NCBI RefSeq assembly: GCF_029168945.1
Contig: NC_083602.1
Coordinates: forward strand, 74,234,600 to 74,298,599
Origin: Cannabis sativa
Lineage: Eukaryota; Streptophyta; Magnoliopsida; Rosales; Cannabaceae
Length of the DNA stretch: 64,000 nucleotides
Reading direction: 5' to 3'
Made by a program: the position numbers and the translations under genes. Below are positions 11,336 to 23,677 of this stretch, one piece after another. The notes below the pieces were generated by a model. It was not told where the DNA came from and ran no database searches. It was given only the letters and a program-made list of their open reading frames with translations. Numbering within the stretch: the first letter of the stretch is position 1; each line of letters begins with the position of its first letter.

Positions 11336-11816
11336 TATGAGACAAATTTTTGTGTTAAAGATGAAAAAATTACTCTTTTAAAGAAGGAACTTGAAAATTT
11401 TAAGAAAAATGTCCAAATGCTTAATCTCGGATCTTCTATTTTTAAAAAAGCTCAAAATGCAGGTCAAAGAGGTTTTGCTGGCATCGGATCAAATGGTATG
11501 GAAAGTTCTGGAATCATGAAATTTTTAAAATCTAGTGTTTCAACGAATTTTCGTGATGCTGCAAATTTGAAGTCTGCTGCAACATATTCAAAAACTGTCG
11601 TTGCAGAAGTTGTTTCTGCTGACGCAAAATCTCCAGGATTTGCAAAAAAGAGTAAGATCTAAGGTAAAAAGATTTGTTCCTACTTGTCATTTTGTTGTAG
11701 AAAAGGTCATATCAGACCTAAATGTTTCACTTTGCAAAATATGTTTAAAACAAATTATTTTGGTAATTTGGAAAAATCTCAAAAGAAACATAAAGGTTTG
11801 TAAAAAAATGGATTAA
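11336..11816 (+). pseudogene. Element G gag-pol linker with a second zinc knuckle
   Basis: After the stop at 11333 the frame can be followed as a Lys-rich, coiled-coil-like stretch (KKELENFKKNVQML) and then 11417-11662. Around 11687-11735 a second CCHC knuckle (CRKGHIRPKCF) can be read only by shifting frame; a base seems to be lost. Two knuckles before the protease are usual for this Copia lineage. Confidence 0.65.
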
Positions 11817-11854
11817 GAAAAAGTGTCTAGTTGGTTTTTCTGATAAAAGTGTTG

Positions 11855-13071
11855 CATCTCAAATGTGGTATTTTGATAGTGGATGCTCTAGACATATGAC
11901 AGGTAAATGATTTTTTAATTAACATCCGGCCTATGCAGTGTGGGGAAGTCACTTTTGGCAATGGCTTAGCTGGAAAAGTCATTGGTATGAGAACTCTCAA
12001 TTTTGAAAGGTTACCTAGATTGAAAAATGTGATGTTAGTTGAAGGACTAAGGGCTAATTTACTTAGCATTAGTCAAATTTGTGACCAAGGGTATACTGTC
12101 TCATTTGACAGTGATCATTGCTATGTAATTAATGATGATAATCAATGTATTTTGCAAGGATTTCAATCTACTGATAATTGTTATACCCTAACCCCTGTGT
12201 TCACTTGTCATTCAGCCATCAACAACACCACGGATTTGTGGCATGCCAAACTCGGACATATTAATTATAAAAATCTAAAAAAATTGTCAAATGTAGGTAT
12301 TGTTCGAGGTCTACCCAAGTTGGGTAAAGAAAGTGTTGGTAAGTGTGAACCGTGTCAACTTGGTAAACAATTAAAAATATCTCACAAACGTGTGTTTGAT
12401 ATCAATACCTCAAAAGTATTGGAGTTTCTTCACATGGATCTTATGGGTCCAATTCAAGTTGAAAGTCTTAATGGTAAGCGATATATTTTAGTGTGTGTTG
12501 ATGATTTCTCTCGTTTTACTTGGGTAGATTTTTTAAGAGAAAAGTCTTAACACTTTTGATCCTTTAAAACTCTTTGTTTAAGATTAAGAGTTGAAAAGGG
12601 ATGTGATATTGGGAAAATTATTCGAATTCAGAGTGATCATGGTAGAGTTTGAGAACTCAGTTTATGGTGACTTTTGTAAGTCTACAGTATAACTCATGAA
12701 TTCTCTGCTCCCAAAACTCTTCAACAAAATGGATTTGTTGAGAGGAAGAATCGAACCTTGCAGGAGATGGCAAGAGTGATGTTAAATAGAAGCTGACAAA
12801 GCGATTATGGGCAGAAGCTATTAACATAACTTGCTATATAATAAATAGAGTGTTTATTTGTCCAGGTACCTCAAAAACATCCTATGAAATTTGGAAACGT
12901 AAGCGTCCCAATGTAAGTCATTTTCATGTTTTTGAATGTGTTTGTTATGTTTCTAGAGATCGTGAGCATATTGGTAAATTTGATGCTAAAAGTGATGTTG
13001 GTGTTTTTATTGGATATTCCTTAAACGGTAGAGCTTATCGTGTTTACAAATTGAGAACTCAAACTATTTAA
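11855..13071 (+). pseudogene. Element G protease and integrase
   Basis: The protease active-site motif MWYFDSGCSRHMTG is at about 11861-11905. Then come GAG-pre-integrase and the HHCC zinc region (DLWHAKLGHINYKNLKKL; CEPCQLGK). The integrase core follows: HMDLMGP with the first Asp at 12437, IQSDHGR with the second Asp near 12635, and QQNGFVERKNRTL with the Glu near 12738. The C-terminal part ends in GVFIGYSLNGRAYRVY. Shifts or stops occur near 11910, 12548, 12650 and 13068. Integrase would insert the cDNA and produce 5-bp duplications. Confidence 0.9.
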
Positions 13072-14958
13072 GAATCAGCTAATGTGGTTGTTGATGATTT
13101 TAAAGATTTTTTAGAATTTTCCACAGAAGCCGAGATAGATAGCTTTATGGATACTCCACCAGAAGCATCAAAAGTAGATTCTGATGCAGCAGAACTCAAT
13201 TCTGACAATGCAAATGACGAATCTGCCACTGCAACTGATATAGGAGAACCAGAACAGCCTATCTCGACTCATCCAAACATCATCACTGATTCTATCTAGA
13301 AGTAACCAAGCACCAGAGTTAAACTGAACCATCCCAAAGATCTCATTCTTGGAAATCTTGAAGAAAACATGGTAACCCGAAGAAGGTATGTTAATTTGAT
13401 TAGCTTTCTTTGTTTTGTCTCATAATTTGAACCGAAAAATGTGATGGAAGCCATGACTTTTAAAGAATGGCTAAATGTAATGCAAGAAGAACTCAATCAA
13501 TTTGTTCGCAACAAGGTCTGGATTTTGGTTCAAAGACCAAAAGGTATCAATGTGATTGGAACAAAGTGGATTTTTAAAAATAAAAGGGATGAATTCGGTA
13601 CAATTGTGAGGAACAAGGCTCGGTTGGTGGCACAAGGGTACACACAGGTAGAAGGTATTTATTTTGATGAAACTTTTGCTCCTGTAGCAAGATTAGAATC
13701 TATTCGTTTACTCTTGTGCATTGCTTGTATTCTTAATATTAAACTGTTCCAAATGGATGTGAAATTTGCCTTCTTGAATGGCATTTGAGTGAGGAAGTTT
13801 ATGTTGAGCAACCAAAACGATTTGAAGATGCTCAGTTTCCAGACCATGTGTATAAACTTGAAAAAGCTTTGTATGGTCTGAAACAAGCTCCTCGTGCCTG
13901 GTATGAAATGTTAACTCAATTTTTAATTTCTCATGATTATCAATGAGGTAGTGTAGATAAAACTCTTTTCATCAAGCATATAAAATCTAATTTTATCATT
14001 GCACAAATCTATGTTGATGATATAGTTTTTGGGTCTACATCTAACCATGAAGTGTAGGTATTTGTTGATCAAATAAAAAATGAGTTTGAAATGAGCATGG
14101 TTGGTGAACTTACTTTCTTTTTGGGTCTTCAAGTCAGACAAATGGAAGGAGGTACATTTGTGTCACAAAGTAAGTATGCCAAGAACCTTGTCAAAAAGTT
14201 TGGCCTTGAGTCGGCTAAACAGGTAAGTACTCCTATGAGCACCACTTTGAAATTAACAAAAGATGAGAATGGAGTGAAGGTTGACACTACTCTTTATCGT
14301 AGTATGATTGGTATTCTATTGTATTTGACTGCTAGTCGTCCTGATATTAGTTATAGTGTGGGAGTTTGTGCTAGATATCAAAGTAATCCTATGGAATCTC
14401 ATGTATCTACTGTAAAAAGGATTATTCGATATGTTAATAGTACTCTCGACTTTGGAATCTGGTATTCTAAAGATACTAATTCTAACTTGGCTTGTCTTAG
14501 TGATGCAGATTGGGTAGGCAATGCTGATGATCGAAAGAGTACAAGTGGAGGTTGTTTCTTTCTTGGAAACAATTTGGTTTCTTGGCGCAGTAAGAAACAA
14601 AATTCTATTTCCCTGTCCACTGCCGAGGCTGAGTACATTGATGCTGGTATTTGTTGTACTCAATTGTTATGGTTGAAACAAATGTTGATTGACTATGGAT
14701 TTGAATTGGGTGTTTTAACTATTTTTTGTGATAACACTAGTGCCATAAATATTTTCAAAAATCCTGTTCAACATTCTCGAACAAAACACATTGATGATTG
14801 ATATAAGGCATCACTTTATTCGGGAACTTGTTGAAATTAAATCTTTGCAGTTAGAATATGTTGATACTGATAAATAATTAGCTGATATTTTCACCAAGGC
14901 CCTAGACTCAAGTCGCTTTGACTCCCTCAAAAAATTATTGGGAGTTTGCATTGTCTAA
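13072..14958 (+). pseudogene. Element G reverse transcriptase and RNase H
   Basis: A variable, acidic linker (13084-13299) precedes the RT: FKEWLNVMQEELNQF, GTKWIFKNKRDEFG, NKARLVAQGYTQ, ETFAPVARLESIRLLL, QMDVKFAFLNG, then after a shift at about 13787 YGLKQAPRAWY and the catalytic IYVDDIVFGST near 14007. RNase H has SDADWVGNADDRKSTSGG, STAEAEYID and CDNTSAI and finishes in another frame with HHFIRELVE and LADIFTKAL; the final TAA is at 14956-14958. Stops are at about 13285, 13944, 14056, 14800 and 14875. This is a clear but dead Copia polymerase. Confidence 0.93.
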
Positions 14959-16140
14959 TCTCTCATGTTTTTGTACAATATTGTTAAGTTGTTCTTTGCT
15001 TGCATCTAATTGTGTTTGATCTTTATTTGACAAATCTTGTTTATGCTTTTAGATTATAATTAGATAGTATCTTGTACTTATCATACTTTTGAGGTTGAGT
15101 TAAAACATTCATGTTACTTTTTTTGTGTGATTGGGATTACATAATGTTCTTATACAGAGTTGAGCATGTCTTGTTTCAGTTTCTTGTCAAGCCCCTTACT
15201 AGGATAGAGCTACCCATACTGAGGTGTGAAAGCCATCTTTTGAGTAAGCTGGAACATTGTAATTAATAGTTATGATGACGATGCACTACCATAGAAAAGG
15301 GCTACCTTCAGTATGGTGATATAGCATCCAATTGTGGGATCAATTTGAAAAAGGCAAAAAATAAAAATCTTGTCAAGGACAATGATCCTATTTTCACTGC
15401 ACACACTTATGTCTGACAAGTGAATTAAAGTGTGTAAGTCTCCTCCACTCAACTAAAAAAAATATTATCCTGATTCACATTATTTGTAACATTTCTATTT
15501 TTTTCTCAACATCTGTTAAGTATGGTTGGTTTTTCAGATTCTCATTAGCTATTCTCTTTTGAAAGCATATCATGTGTATTTTTCACTTGTTATGAAATTT
15601 GATTAGTTTCTTACTCTAGAACACCTTTTTCATTATTGTACATATTTTATTTATTTTTATATGTTTCGGATTTTCAAAAATAAAAAAAAAATATAATAAA
15701 AAATAAAAAAAGAGAGGGAGGCGTTTGTGACTTGACTTGATGGCTAAGAAATTTGTGCTTTGTTTGGTAAGTATCAACATTTAATCTAAATTGATTTATT
15801 TTGATAAGTTGCCTTTTAAAGTTTGATATCATATTCATTGTATTTTGTCATTGATCTTGAATGATTTTCTTAAATTGGCCTATTTTTGGAAAGTACATTG
15901 GTTATTCTTGTTTCCTTTTATTTTTTTTTTTTAAAAAAATAATTTTGGAAAAAGAGTGGGGCAGTTTCTCCTTGTTTGTGGATTGGTAGTTTTTAAAATT
16001 TGAAGTTGGTTTCCTTTTTTGCTTCACTCTCACATGTTTATAAAAACTAACTTCTTTTGTCATTTATTCTCACCACCTACATGATTCCTATTCCTTTGTT
16101 TTTCTGCTTCTTTGTTCTTCTTTCTATATTTTAGATTCCC
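14959..16140 (+). other. Non-coding spacer between pol and ORF3 of element G
   Basis: About 1.2 kb without a supported frame. It has T-rich and A-rich runs near 15650-15720 and 15920-15945. In this lineage such a spacer may hold signals for expressing the third ORF; a pyrimidine-rich stretch ending TTTTAGATTCCCATGG just before 16141 could serve as a splice acceptor, which is inference only. Confidence 0.6.
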
Positions 16141-17778
16141 ATGGCTAAGACAAAGAACCCAGGGCAACCAAAAAGGATGGAAGAATCTGATCCCGCCCCC
16201 TCGAATGCTCCTCCTGCTGCTCTAATCTTGCTCCCTGCTGCTGCAACTGCATCAAACCCAGGAGATTCATCACTTTCTCAGCGTGAATCTTAGACTGTGA
16301 AGCCCAAGTCGAAACGAGTTCCAAAACAAGTGGCTAGGAAATTTGTGTGTCCCCACAAATTTTGCACTTCGTTGTCTTTATCGTCGAAGGGGTCTCCTCC
16401 TCAAGCTACTGCATCGCCTCCTGCTGCATCAGGTAAGGGTGTTGCTGCAACCACTCTAATAGGACCATCTTCTTGCACCCGTGCCCAGCAAGCTTCACTC
16501 AAGAAGGAGCTTCGCACTAAACGAAGCCATGACAGACCAATTCCTCCTACCAAGAAGTTGAAATTGAATCCACCTTTGGCTTTTTCAAGTTTTGAAGAAG
16601 AAGAACCAATGGAGGTCCCCTCTGATGACTCTGAGACCAAATCCTTGTCTATTCCCTCTGAAAAAGTTCTTCTAGAAGATTTTGGTGTCTCCTCTGACAA
16701 TGAGGAAACTGATCTCGATCTCGAGCCACCATTGACCAAATTTACTCTAGCACGCCCTCGTGCTTCTTCTGCAGCCAAAGCCATTGCTGCTGCCAAAGGA
16801 AAGCAGCCTATGCAGAGTTCATCTCTTGGTAATATCTCTCCCTCTCAAGCTGTCAATTCCAGATTTTATTACCGTGATAATCAGCGTGATTGGAATATTT
16901 ATGCTACCCGAAAGTTTGAGAGTGAAAGAAATTATGATATCCATGCTCATAGGGTGTGTGGCATTGTTAAGTTTGTTCAATACCATCAATGGGATAATAC
17001 TCTTACTAATTTTGAAGGGTATGTCGAAAGTATTGTCAAAGAATTCTATGCCAATCTGACTAATGATTTGCTTGATGAGAACTCTAAATTTTTTTGTAAA
17101 GTCTATGTTCGGGGGCATTGGTTTTCATTCACTGTCAAGGAAATCTCTAGGGCTTTGCAATTACCCGAAGGTGTGTCCAGTGTTGTCATGTCTATGGATC
17201 ACCATTTGATGCTCTCTGAACTCTCCGGTGCACGGGTTGAATGGAAATCTGGGCAGAGTCTTCGTATTACACATCTCACTTATGCTCATGCATCACTCAT
17301 GAGGTTTGCACTTAGCAATTGGCTTCCCAATTCCAACAAAATTGTGGTATCTCAAGATTTGGCATCCTTTCTCTTTCGTATCACCTCGGGGGCATCCATT
17401 GATCTGGCTTCTTCAATCTTGGGCCATATTTCTTCATTTCAGAGAGGTAAAAAGCATAATCATAAGCTTGTTTTTCTTAACTTAATCTATAAAATTCTGT
17501 CCTCTTAGAAAGATGTGGCCTACTCTCATAAAACACTTGAGCCTCCCCTTACTGGCACCATCTTCCAACCCTCGAAGTACTTTGATGGAGCTTTTTCCAA
17601 GAGTCCTAAAGCTGGTGTTGCTGCTGCTGCTGGTGCAAGTTTGAGTTCTGCTCCTACAGATGTCCATGAGGTCAAGCATGAGGTTCAACAAGTGAACAAT
17701 CGTCTTGCTGCCATGGAGGAGGTTCAGCAAGAGATGTCCAAGCAGCTGTCCTCCTTGATCAAGCTATATGGGGCATAA
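16141..17778 (+). pseudogene. Element G ORF3, plant-retrotransposon third protein (Transposase_32-like domain)
   Basis: The frame from ATG 16141 to TAA 17776-17778 is open except for two TAG codons, at 16291-16293 and 17506-17508. The N-terminal part is Pro/Ala/Ser/Lys-rich and acidic. From about 16860 the fold-like region RFYYRDNQRDWNIYATRKFE, VKEFYANL, VRGHWFSFTVKEISRALQLP and later helices resembles the 'putative plant transposon protein' domain found after pol in SIRE-type and other plant elements. The C terminus (EVKHEVQQVNNRLAAMEEV) is a likely coiled coil. Such ORFs have been called env-like by position, but I see no signal peptide or convincing membrane segment. Function unknown; the domain assignment is from memory of the family. 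Confidence 0.75.
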
Positions 17779-18092
17779 GGTCTCTTTCTTTTTCATGTTT
17801 TTTTTTGTTGGACATATTTCAATATTTTCATTACTTTTTGTCTTTGGCCCTTGGATAAACAAAAAGGGGGAGTAATAGTTTGTTTTTAATTTCATGTTTT
17901 CTCAACTCTGGACCCTTTTTCCAGGGAGAGTTGTGTTTGATACTTGTGGTTAACATTGGATTTAAAGTTAGCTTGTTATTTTGTTATTTCAGTTTTTGAT
18001 TGTGTTTCTCAGGGGGAGATTTTATTTTGTCTTGCTAACTTTGATTTGCAGGTATTTCTTTGTTAAAAAATATTTTGATTATCTAAAGTGCC

Positions 18093-18104
18093 AAAGGGGG
18101 AGAT
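18093..18104 (+). other. Polypurine tract of element G
   Basis: AAAGGGGGAGAT directly precedes the 3' LTR start TGTAAAG and is the expected primer for plus-strand DNA. Two similar tracts lie upstream, at about 17862-17873 (AAAAAGGGGGAG) and 18010-18019 (CAGGGGGAGA). Confidence 0.88.
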
Positions 18105-18962
18105 TGTAAAGTCCTTTTTTGGCAATTTAGATGCCAAAATATTTTTATTTATGGTGAGATTTCTTTGTGCTTCCAATCTGATTTTATCACCTTTAATTTT
18201 TCAGTTTTATTACTCTTTTCTATCTTAGGAAAGATTATTTTTCAGCTGAACCTTTTCTTGTATGGAAACTTCTTGTAAGAGAAGCAATTCTCTTATGGAA
18301 AGTTTGTTTTTAAAGGAAACTTTGACTATTATCTTTTTCCTTAATAAAGTTCGATTGTGTCTTGAATATATCAAATCATATACACTGTTTATGGCAGGTT
18401 TCAAGACCCAATACAAGATCAGACTCGTTTTTGGCAAGTTTCCTTGTTCTGGTCTGATTTGCTACGTCAGAATCTCTTTCTGATGCTGCAAATCAAGTTT
18501 TTTTTAAGAAAATTTTGTACAGCTGTAGATTCGACTTTGTGGCTGTCTCTAGGGTTTCTATGTTCTATAAACAGAACCTAGAGATCAGCCATTTGGATTA
18601 TCTCTTCCAATTTTCATTTTTTGCATTTTTCTTATTTGTGAGAAGAGAGTTCCTTTTGTGAGAACCTAGTTGTTCATCTAGGTTCTAGTGTTTTTCATAT
18701 ATGTTCTTACTCTGTGTTAGGGTTTGTTAGAACAACCTGATTGAACAAGAGAGAGGTCTTCGGGAGAAGACTTGTTCAAGCCTTACTTCAGGAGGAAGTA
18801 AGCACGCACACTTCAAAGACGAAGGGAGTTCACTGTTTAGAGGTGTTTCAGAAGTCAGATTCATAAAGTGCATTACAAAGGATTGTGGCAATAATTTAGA
18901 GGGAGTCTAAACTTGTTTAAGTCAATTATCTTTGTAATTGTTGATACTTTATTAATTGGTTT
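18105..18962 (+). mobile_element. Element G 3' LTR, left part
   Basis: It starts TGTAAAGTCC after the polypurine tract and matches the 5' LTR until TTTATTAATTG, where a reverse-oriented solo LTR of the same family begins at 18963. The last five bases, GGTTT, correspond to GATTT on the far side. Confidence 0.9.
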
Positions 18963-20111
18963 TGAAAAACCGAGTTTTTGCAAATGTCAATAATATATAC
19001 GAAAATATAAAACTGTATATGCTTGCAGAAGCAGAATGTAATTCTGTTACTGCAGAAAACAGTTTTGCAGCGACAAAACAGAACAAGCAGAATATAAGAA
19101 TATTTGCAGAAAATTAAATAACTTGACACAAGAGATTTGTACGTGGTATCAGTGTTCTCCCGAACACTCCTAGTCCACGGGGCCACGCCCAGAGAATGAA
19201 ATCAATTAATAAAGTATCAACAATTACAAAGACAATTGACTTATACAAGTTTAGACTCCCTCTAAATTATTGCCGCAATCCTTTGTAATGTACTTTATGA
19301 ATCTGACTTCTGAAAACCCTTCAAGCCCGAACTCCCTTCGTCTTTGAAGTGTGAGTGCTTACTTCCTCCCGAAGTAAGGCTTCAACAAGTCTTCTCCCGA
19401 AGACCAAAGTGCTTACTTCCTCCCGAAGTAAGGCTTTAACAAGTCTTCTCCTGAAGACCACTCTCTTGTTCAGTCAAGTCATTCTAACAAACTCTAGGAC
19501 AGAGTAAGAACTGATATATAAAATACTAGAACCTAGGATAACAACTAGGCTGTCACATAACAAAGAAACTCTCTTCTCTCAAATAAGATAAGTGCAAAAA
19601 ATGAATAATGAAAGAGTTGATTCGAATGGCTGCTCTCTAGGTCCTATTAATTGAACATAGAAACCCTAGAGACAGTCACAAGATCGAATCTACAACTGTA
19701 CAAAACTTTCATAAGATAAACACGATCTGCAACATCAGAATCGGAAGCTGACGCAACAAATCAGACCAGAAAAAAGAAACTTGCTATAATCGGGTCCGAT
19801 CCTCAATTAATACTTGATTCTTGCCAAAAATAGATTAGATATTCTGATTGTATCAAGATACAATCGAAATTAATGAGGATAAGGCATTTAATCAAGGTTT
19901 CCTTTATACACCAACTTTCCATAAGAGAAAAGATTCTCTTACAAGAAATTTCCAAACAAAGGAAAGTTCAGCATTAAAAGCATCTTTTCTAACCAAGAAA
20001 AGAGCAACTAAATCCGAATATACAAGGTAAGAAATCGGTAATAAATGCAAATCAATCTTACCATTAAATAAAAAATATTTTGTCAACTAACTTGCCAAAA
20101 AGGACTTTACA
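18963..20111 (-). mobile_element. Solo LTR of the element G family nested in the G 3' LTR
   Basis: The sequence opens TGAAAAACC and ends GGACTTTACA, the reverse complement of a full G-type LTR (1149 bp). No internal region is attached. Flanks are GGTTT (18958-18962) and GATTT (20112-20116), a 5-bp duplication with one later change. It carries an internal tandem duplication of about 53 bp (19354-19460) covering both LTR stem-loops. Solo LTRs arise by recombination between the two LTRs of a full element. Confidence 0.93.
19354..19460 (-). repeat. 53-bp tandem duplication inside the solo LTR
   Basis: Two near-identical units (19354-19406 and 19408-19460) each contain CTTACTTC/GAAGTAAG and GTCTTC/GAAGAC inverted arms. 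The other two LTRs of the family have a single unit. Confidence 0.88.
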
Positions 20112-20353
20112 GATTTCATTCTTTGGGCGTGGTCCCGTGGACTAGGAGTGTTCGAAAGAACACTGATACCACGTACAAATCTCTTGTGTCAAGTGATTTA
20201 ATTTTCTACAATTATTTTTATATTCTGTCTGTTTTGTTTTATCGCTGTAAAACTGGAAACTGCAGTAACAGAATTACATTCTACTTCTGCAGACGTATAC
20301 AATTTTATATTTTCGTATTTATTATTGGCATTTGCAAAAACTCAATTTTTTTG
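20112..20353 (+). mobile_element. Element G 3' LTR, right part
   Basis: The LTR resumes with GATTTCATTCT and runs through the CTGCAGTAACAGAATTAC segment to its end near 20353. Its expected terminal CA reads TG here, both transitions. TTCTT at 20354-20358 then matches the copy before 8943. Confidence 0.85.
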
Positions 20354-20710
20354 TTCTTCTTTTCTCTTCTTCAATTTTCGAATCCTATTGTCTTCTTCAT
20401 AAAAAAATTCAAGCCTATAGTGATTGAGTGCATGCCCACTCATATCAAGTTAGTCCTCAATCATAATGTGTAAGACTGTGAAGAATCCAAACAATTGAAG
20501 TGGTTTTGGGCTCAAATCTTGATTATACTCTACGAAAGAAAGGAACAAGGGTTAAAGATCTGAGTGCAAGGAATCATTTAATTCTACTGTAACCAATGTA
20601 AGGTGTTTCATACTTTATATGTCCATTTTCATCGTTTTAGAAGTTCATATTTAAGATGTTAAAAACATACTTGTTAGTAAATCTAGGTCCCGGTAAAATA
20701 TATTCCAACA
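20354..20710 (+). mobile_element. Element B 5' LTR, right part (R/U5)
   Basis: After element G the outer LTR continues: GTGATTGAGTGCATGCCCAC matches the same stretch in the related LTR just before 63541, and the sequence ends GGTAAAATATATTCCAACA, as in the other LTRs. Together with 7410-8942 it gives about 1.89 kb. Confidence 0.87.
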
Positions 20711-23677
20711 ACTCTCCTCATAGCCATGGTAATTGATTTACTTTCAAGATACATGGATTTAAAACGATGTATGTGTGATTTGGATGTGATTCATGTTGAT
20801 TTATGTGTTTATTGATGATTGATTGATGTTTACAAAATTTTTACGTAAAATAATTACAATTTCGTTATAAAATTATTTTTCTTGGATATTATGGAAAGAA
20901 TTAAGCAATTCATTTTTTTACAGAACTTAATTTTGATTTTATTTGAATTAGTTATGATTTTTTGAAAAATCAGAAAAAATGAGGAAAAGGATGCCCACGT
21001 GCGCGCGCGGACCCGAGTGTCACTCGGGTGCAGCACATTCAGACATGGGGCTTGTCCGAAGGAGCTTGCCCAGATGCTATCTGAATCCCTCGTGCGCGGA
21101 AATCCTCGATCAGCCTCCCTCCCTGCGCGTGCGGATGGTATGCAATATACCATCCGCACCAAATGCAATTTTTTTCGTTTTTTTTTTCATTTTTTCATGC
21201 TTTTTCATGGAAGTAATTTTGAACTTTTTGTGTCATTTTGTATTTAAATTTTTTATTTTTCAAATCTCAAATCTAAGTATCAAAATAAAATTAATTAATA
21301 TTAAATATTAGTAGATTTTGAACTTGAAAATGGATAAAATCTAAGTTTTTGCTTAATTGGTCACCATATTTTTTTTTATTATTCTATCTTATTTTTAAAT
21401 AAAAGGTTAGATATTTTATATTTTACAATATTTAATTAATTTTATAAAATGGCCTTATTTGATATTTAAAATAAGCTATATTTTTAATTAAAATAATTTA
21501 GAAAATTTTAAAAATCTAACTAGATATTTTGTCAACTTTCAAATTTTTGTTATTTTATTTAAATTAAATTATTAAATTAGATAAATGATATTTATTTATC
21601 ATTTTATTTTATTAGACATTTAATTTTAATTTTTTTAAAAAAAATAACATAAATTTTGAAAAGTTTGTTGGTATTTTTGAATAGATATTTAGGTTTGTTA
21701 AAAATGTAATTTTTCAAATTTATAGGTTTAATTTAAAATTAATTATTTAATTTAATTTTATTATTTTCGAAAATAATAATTTATCATTTAGATTTTTTGA
21801 AAATAATTTAATAATTTAATTAATTTAAATTAAATAAATCCTATATCCAACTATCGAGTTTGTTGCATGTGTGGGTTTTATATGTTGTTTATTATTCAAA
21901 CTTATTATTATAAAACCTATTATTGTTTAATCTAAATTGACATGGTTAACTTGTCGACAGATCCAATGATATAATTTTAACCAATAGTTCAATTGTCAAT
22001 AGGTTAAATAAATAATTTGTAACAGGTAAATTTTACAATCTTCTTTCATTTGTGTATAAACCTAGTAACATGATAGGATCCATCCAAATCAGTGTGTGCC
22101 TGTGCCTATATATTTGCTTTGGGCTTAGATGGATATAGAGAGCCCATTTAATTTTTGTAATTAAAATGGACTAGATTGCTAAAATAAAATTGTCACTTTT
22201 GATAGATTTTATTTAGGTCCAATTAGTATTGGGCTTATTGAATGACAGTTGTTTAATTAAGGTTAAATTCATCTCCTTTGGGCCTTGTGCGAGAGTTAGG
22301 GGGCATTAGTAGTGGGTACGACATACTGAACCCAGCCCTCACTCACATGAATAACCTCAATAGTGAAGGCCCATTTGCCTTATTTGACTAACTATAATAG
22401 GTTAGTTATACTAGTTTAACGTAATAAAATTGATTAGCAACATAATTAATTTCGAAATACATGAAATTAACTTTTCATCAGATTATTTTAAAATTAATTT
22501 AAAAAAACACACTTAGTTTAATGAAATTAATGCAAGATAAACTAGATGTATTTTTATAGTATTTAATTAAATAAAAGAAGTTATAACTAAGTAAATTCTT
22601 CTATATGCTTAATTATTTGTATTTTCATAGAAACTATATTTAAGTTGAAAATTGATTTTTCAAATTGATTTTGGATTAACTTAAATTAATATTTTGAAAT
22701 TAATAATTAAGTAGAATTTTCTAGGAAATCAATTATTCAGATATTCTTTAAAAATATTTTTAGGCTAAAAATTTGTTAATTTTAGATCAACTTAAATAAG
22801 GATATTTTTTTCAAATTAAGGTGATTAGTTCAAGATACTTAATTTGTTATTTAATTAAATTTTGAAAATTATTTCAGGTAAAAATTTTGTTATTTTAAAA
22901 CAACTTAAATTAGATATATTTCAGGAATTTATTTTACTATATTTTAATATAATTTTGAAATATTATATTTATTTATAAATAGATTTTCAAAATTATTATT
23001 TGGAAATTAAATTAAAGTTGAAAATTAATTTTAATTAATTTTGGACCAACTTAAATTAAGTAATTTTCATTATTAAAATATATAGATTAAAATAAACGAT
23101 TAGTTAAAAATACATTATTTTAAATAATGAGCTTTAATCAAAGAGATATTTGATCTCCATTGTTGGTCTTACAATGGTTAATCATTTTCAATATAACCTC
23201 GAGATGCTAGACTTTCTCCCCCTTATGGATGGTTATTCGTTGAAAGCACTTAACACCGTAAGATCTCGTATGATATGTATTTTATAAGTTTTTGTTTCTA
23301 TTAGACTCTCCCCTATGGTGACTACTTAGAAATAAACTTACAGAGTATGAAACAATGGTGGAAGCTCATAAAATGAGAATAACCTTGACTCTCGCCTACC
23401 GGGACAACGTTGGATTCTTATTTTGATCGAATAAAAGGTTGCTAGAATGGTGTCTATTTTAGATGAGCTGACTACTCTATTCAACTAATATTATCTTTGA
23501 CTCTCGCCTATCGAGACACTATATTTCACTATGTTAGAAACCTTGGAAATTAATTAGTATGTTGAATTTTTGGTATTTTTACAAACATATTTTCTTTGCT
23601 TATTATTTTCTGAACTTGTGTATGAATTTAATTGAACCAATAACTTATTTTTATTTATTGATATTTGTAGTGTCAAA
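20711..23677 (+). other. Element B untranslated leader
   Basis: It opens with a weak primer site (TCTCCTCATAGCC at 20713-20725, about 8 of 13 bases of the initiator-Met site) and AGCCATGGTAATTGATTT, shared with D and, reversed, C and F. A GC-rich hairpin island (20985-21165), a conserved block with TACGACATACTGAACCCAGC (22262-22400) and one leader module (23150-23500, with TTGACTCTCGCCTA) follow in very AT-rich DNA. No ORF is supported. A pyrimidine stretch ending TATTTGTAG lies just before the gag ATG at 23678. Confidence 0.75.
20985..21165 (+). other. GC-rich hairpin island in the element B leader
   Basis: In an AT-rich leader this block is strongly GC-rich and has two strong inverted repeats. 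At 21011-21029 ACCCGAGTG and CACTCGGGT are separated by one base. At 21129-21159 GTGCGGATGGTAT pairs perfectly with ATACCATCCGCAC across a 5-base loop (13-bp stem). Islands of different sequence occupy the same place in D and F. The role is unknown; dimerisation or packaging is a guess. Confidence 0.75.

Larger units (their letters stand above)
8943..20353 (+). mobile_element. Element G: SIRE/Maximus-like Copia retrotransposon with a third ORF
   Basis: The order is LTR, initiator-Met primer site, gag, protease-integrase-RT-RNase H (the Copia order), a ~1.2-kb spacer, a third ORF, polypurine tracts and a second LTR. Subtracting a nested solo LTR leaves about 10.25 kb. A large third ORF after pol and ~1.1-kb LTRs are typical of the SIRE/Maximus lineage; that assignment is inferred from layout. 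The flanks carry TTCTT at 8938-8942 and 20354-20358, inside the LTR of element B. All coding parts have stops or shifts, so this copy is dead. Confidence 0.92.
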
